NCBI GenBank assembly: GCA_014647935.1
Contig: BMQD01000018.1
Location: forward strand, 62,001 to 126,000
Direction: 5' to 3'
DNA from: Planomonospora parontospora
Lineage (GTDB): Bacteria; Actinomycetota; Actinomycetes; Streptosporangiales; Streptosporangiaceae
DNA length: 64,000 bases
Within the stretch, counting starts at the first letter, position 1; each line of letters starts with the position of its first letter. This document shows positions 61,517-64,000 of this stretch, piece by piece. Both the position numbers and the translations under genes were made by a program. Below the pieces are notes generated by a model. It ran no database searches. It saw only the letters and a list, made by a program, of their open reading frames with translations, and was not told where the DNA came from.

Positions 61517-62200
61517 TCACCTCGCGCGCCTGCGCAGCCCCTCCATGTCGTGGATGACCACTCGGCGGCGGCCGGTCTCGATCAGCCCCCGGTCCCGGAG
61601 CGAGCGCAGGGCCTTGCTGACCGCCTCGCGGGAGGAACCCGTCCAGCCGGCCAGCTCGTCCTGGGAGAGCGGCAGCGCCACCCGGACCGCGCCGCCCGCC
61701 TGCTCGCCGTACCGCTCGGCCAGTTCCAGGAGCCGGGTGGCGACCCGGCCGGCGGTGTCGAACGCGCCGTACTCGATCCGCTTGCGGTCGGCGTCGCGGA
61801 CCCGGCCGGTCACCGTCTGCAGGAGCAGTACGGCGACTCGGCCGTGCTCGCGCAGGAACGCCGGGAAGTCGCGGACCGCGATGCCCTCGACCGGCTCCAG
61901 CGCGGTGACCGTGGCCGACCTCGGCAGGCCGTCGATGGCCGAGAACTCGCCGAGCAGCGCGCCGGGCCCGCGCACGGCGAGGACGACCTCGGTGCCGGAG
62001 GACGTGTGCGAGGAGATCTTCACCCGGCCGGACGTCAGCACGAGCACCCAGTCGGACGCGTCGCCCTCGGCCATCAGCGTCGCGCCCCGGTCCCACCTCC
62101 GGGGCCGCCCGGCCGTGCGCAGCCCAGCGGCCTCCTCGGGGGTGAGCAGGGAGAGGAACTCGCCCGGTTCGGACACGGACGGGGAGGGGGACGGGCTCAC
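61517..62200 (-). CDS. CRP/FNR family transcriptional regulator
   Basis: The product is 227 residues. The cNMP-binding barrel (about 15-125) has the phosphate-binding cassette LLGEFSAIDGLPRSATVTAL, with the Glu and the Arg-Ser that contact cAMP in true CRPs. The C-terminal winged helix (about 150-220) has LSQDELAGWTGSSREAVSKA and LRSLRDRGLIETGRRRVVI. AGGAGG lies before the GTG at 62200. It adjoins a class III cyclase gene on the same strand, so this may be a cyclase-receptor pair. Confidence 0.92.
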   Translation of the reverse strand: MSPSPSPSVSEPGEFLSLLTPEEAAGLRTAGRPRRWDRGATLMAEGDASDWVLVLTSGRVKISSHTSSGTEVVLAVRGPGALLGEFSAIDGLPRSATVTALEPVEGIAVRDFPAFLREHGRVAVLLLQTVTGRVRDADRKRIEYGAFDTAGRVATRLLELAERYGEQAGGAVRVALPLSQDELAGWTGSSREAVSKALRSLRDRGLIETGRRRVVIHDMEGLRRRAR

Positions 62201-62351
62201 GGGTGCCTCCTGGAGGGGATGCTGGTCGACACGGGGTGGCGGGCCGGTACGACGGCGTGCGGCGCCGGTCGTTCCGGCGGGGTGTGGTCCGGCGGGGTGC
62301 GGTCCGGTGCGGCGGCCCCGCGGTGAGGTCCGGGCTCCCGCTCCGGCCGGA

Positions 62352-63974
62352 TCAGGTCAGCCCGGACAGGACGTAGGCGTGCACGGGATGCTCCTTGCCC
62401 TTGAGGCTCAGCCCGCCCAGCGGCTGGACCTTCGCCCCGGGGCCGATCCGGTCGAGGGTGCTCTGGCCGATCACGACGGTACCGGGTTCGGCCACGCCCT
62501 CCAGCCGGGCGGCCACGTTCACGCAGTCGCCCATCGCGTTGAACCCGCGCAGCTGGGGGCTGCCGATGTTGCCGACCAGCGCGGGCCCGGTGTTGATCCC
62601 GATCCTGAACCGGGGGTAGCCGGGCGTGCCGGCGGCGATCTCCTCGGCGGCCTCCTGCATGGCCAGCGCCGCCCGGGCCGCGGCCTCGGCGTGGTCGGGC
62701 TGCCGGGCCGGGGCGTTGAACAGCGCCAGCATCGCGTCGCCGACGAACTGCACGATCGTGCCGCCGTTGGCGAGCACGATCGGCACGGCCGCGCCGTGGT
62801 AGCGGTTCAGCATGTCGACGATCTCCCCGGGCGCGACCCGCTCGGAGAAGCTCGTGAAGCCCTTCAGGTCGGCGAAGAGCGCGGTCAGCTCGACCAGCTC
62901 GCCGCCGAGCTCGGCCCGGCGCGGATCGGCCAGCAGCGCCTGCGCCACGTCCGGGGACATGTAGTTGCGGAAGAGCCCCTCCAGCTCCTGGTAGAGCCGG
63001 GCGTTCTCCAGGGAGATCGAGAGCTGCGCGGCCAGGGTCGCCGCGAGCGCCTCGTCCTGCGAGGTCAGGCCCACCGGGACCTCCAGCGCCCCGGCGAGGC
63101 GGCCCTTGACGGTCAGCGGGTGCAGGACCGCGCCGCCGCGCCGGATCGGCCCGCCGCCGGGGAAGTCCTGCGCGGTGTACGCGGCGGAGCCGACCACGAC
63201 CCGCCCGTCCGCGACCAGGCTGATGCGCACGTCGCCGTAGGCCTGCCGTACCCGCTCCATCGCGTGGGAGAGCAGCTCGCCCTCGGGCAGGCCCACCCGG
63301 GCCCGGTTGCCCAGGTCCACCAGGGCGGCCAGCCGCTCGGACAGCTCGCGCTCGGTGGCCAGCGCCTCGCCCGCCCGGTCGAGCACGGCGGCCTGCGCCT
63401 CGGTGAGCCCGAACTTGCCCGCGAGCCTGGTCGCGACCGGGACCCCGGCGCCGGTCCCGTCGCCCGCCCCGCCGCCCGGCCTGCCGTCCTCCCGGCGGCG
63501 CAGGTGGGTGACGAGCTCCTCCAGCGCCTGGGCGTACTCGCCGCGCATCCTGCGGACGGTCGCGCTCAGCGCCACCGAGTCGAACAGCCCGGCACCGGAG
63601 CCCTCCCGACGGAACTGCAGGTGGGCGCTGTAGGCGACGAAGGCGAAGGCCAGGGTGAGCAGCACGTGCCAGAGCCACCAGGACAGGTGCCAGTTGTGGT
63701 GGGACATCCCCGCGACCACCGCCTCGGCGAGCAGGGCGTAGGCGGTGACCAGGCTGATCAGCATCGCCGCCGGTCGCCTGCGGTGCAGCCGGAACACCAT
63801 CACCGCGGCGGCGCCGTACAGGGCGACGGCGAGCAGTTCGGCCCCGCCGAGGTCGGCGCCGTGCGCGGGCGGCCTGGCGCTCAGCGGGGTGAGGCCCGGC
63901 ACCAGGCAGGCCGCCCCCCAGCCGGTGACCAGCGCGGCGAGCGCGCCGCGCAGCAGGTTGCGCGACCGGAGCAC
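62352..63974 (-). CDS. Membrane-bound class III adenylate/guanylate cyclase with GAF domain
   Basis: The product is about 540 residues as far as seen; the frame stays open to the right edge of the window, so the true start may lie beyond it. Four or five membrane helices (about 8-120) come first. Next is a helical linker with a GAF-like domain (about 200-330: MERVRQAYGDVRISLVADGR, VGLTSQDEALAATLAAQLS). The cyclase domain is C-terminal, with the metal Asp in TALFADLKGFTSFSE, the second Asp in VGDAMLALFNAP, and NVAARLEG with transition-state Asn and Arg. The Lys in DLKGF suggests adenylate specificity. It shares strand with the CRP-like gene 152 bp downstream. Confidence 0.88.
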   Translation of the reverse strand: MLRSRNLLRGALAALVTGWGAACLVPGLTPLSARPPAHGADLGGAELLAVALYGAAAVMVFRLHRRRPAAMLISLVTAYALLAEAVVAGMSHHNWHLSWWLWHVLLTLAFAFVAYSAHLQFRREGSGAGLFDSVALSATVRRMRGEYAQALEELVTHLRRREDGRPGGGAGDGTGAGVPVATRLAGKFGLTEAQAAVLDRAGEALATERELSERLAALVDLGNRARVGLPEGELLSHAMERVRQAYGDVRISLVADGRVVVGSAAYTAQDFPGGGPIRRGGAVLHPLTVKGRLAGALEVPVGLTSQDEALAATLAAQLSISLENARLYQELEGLFRNYMSPDVAQALLADPRRAELGGELVELTALFADLKGFTSFSERVAPGEIVDMLNRYHGAAVPIVLANGGTIVQFVGDAMLALFNAPARQPDHAEAAARAALAMQEAAEEIAAGTPGYPRFRIGINTGPALVGNIGSPQLRGFNAMGDCVNVAARLEGVAEPGTVVIGQSTLDRIGPGAKVQPLGGLSLKGKEHPVHAYVLSGLT

Positions 63975-64000
63975 GGCCCCGGCCGCCCGCTCGCCCAGCG

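Overview
The window is high-GC, gene-dense chromosomal DNA from a filamentous actinobacterium, most likely of the Streptosporangium/Nonomuraea type. The reasons are strong GC3 bias, frequent GTG starts, many leaderless genes, a bldC gene, a DUF3073 protein, a mycothiol-type DsbA remnant, and the block bldC / conserved protein / valine dehydrogenase / DUF3073 / purM / purF, which I recall from streptomycete chromosomes. Genus is inference; no rRNA is present.

Left part (1-9.9 kb): two related polytopic membrane proteins with CxxC knuckles (one cut by the window edge) flank a MarR regulator and a luciferase-like oxidoreductase gene that has lost its middle. A NarL-type two-component pair, an alpha/beta hydrolase, a 28-bp tandem repeat array, a sensor-domain protein and a TetR divergon (NAD(P)-binding oxidoreductase plus a decayed MFS exporter) follow.

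Accessory strip (9.9-17.5 kb): a transposase stub, two DUF6461-like proteins, a broken P-loop kinase, an 888-residue DUF6493-like protein and fragments of two different tyrosine integrases. It ends at a tRNA-Lys gene. It reads as a worn-down integration hotspot.

Core-like part (17.5-64 kb): DnaQ-like exonuclease, glutaryl-CoA dehydrogenase, PspC protein, MFS, minimal zincin, membrane metallophosphoesterase, a Glu-Asp-Phe tRNA cluster, a secreted multidomain glycoside hydrolase, and a divergent pair of membrane genes sharing one symmetric 12-bp promoter. Next come an OmpR two-component system with an ABC exporter, an O-methyltransferase, a chemoreceptor, a MocR regulator beside a truncated DsbA gene fused to an isochorismatase, and two PAP2 phosphatases. 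Then an ANTAR regulator, pyrD, a CsoR-boxed copper chaperone, GH20 hexosaminidase, lipoprotein amidase, LacI and TetR regulators, the bldC-vdh-purMF block, a Tat-exported PhoX phosphatase, an AraC/GyrI regulator, a DHA2 exporter, and a CRP-like regulator next to a class III nucleotide cyclase.

Cross-cutting regulation: twelve genes have a TANNNT hexamer 6-8 nt before the start codon and no Shine-Dalgarno, which is the leaderless pattern. Two secreted-type glycoside hydrolase genes share the palindromic core GAAACTTTC upstream. Several transcription-factor operators are visible as near-perfect palindromes beside their presumed regulators.
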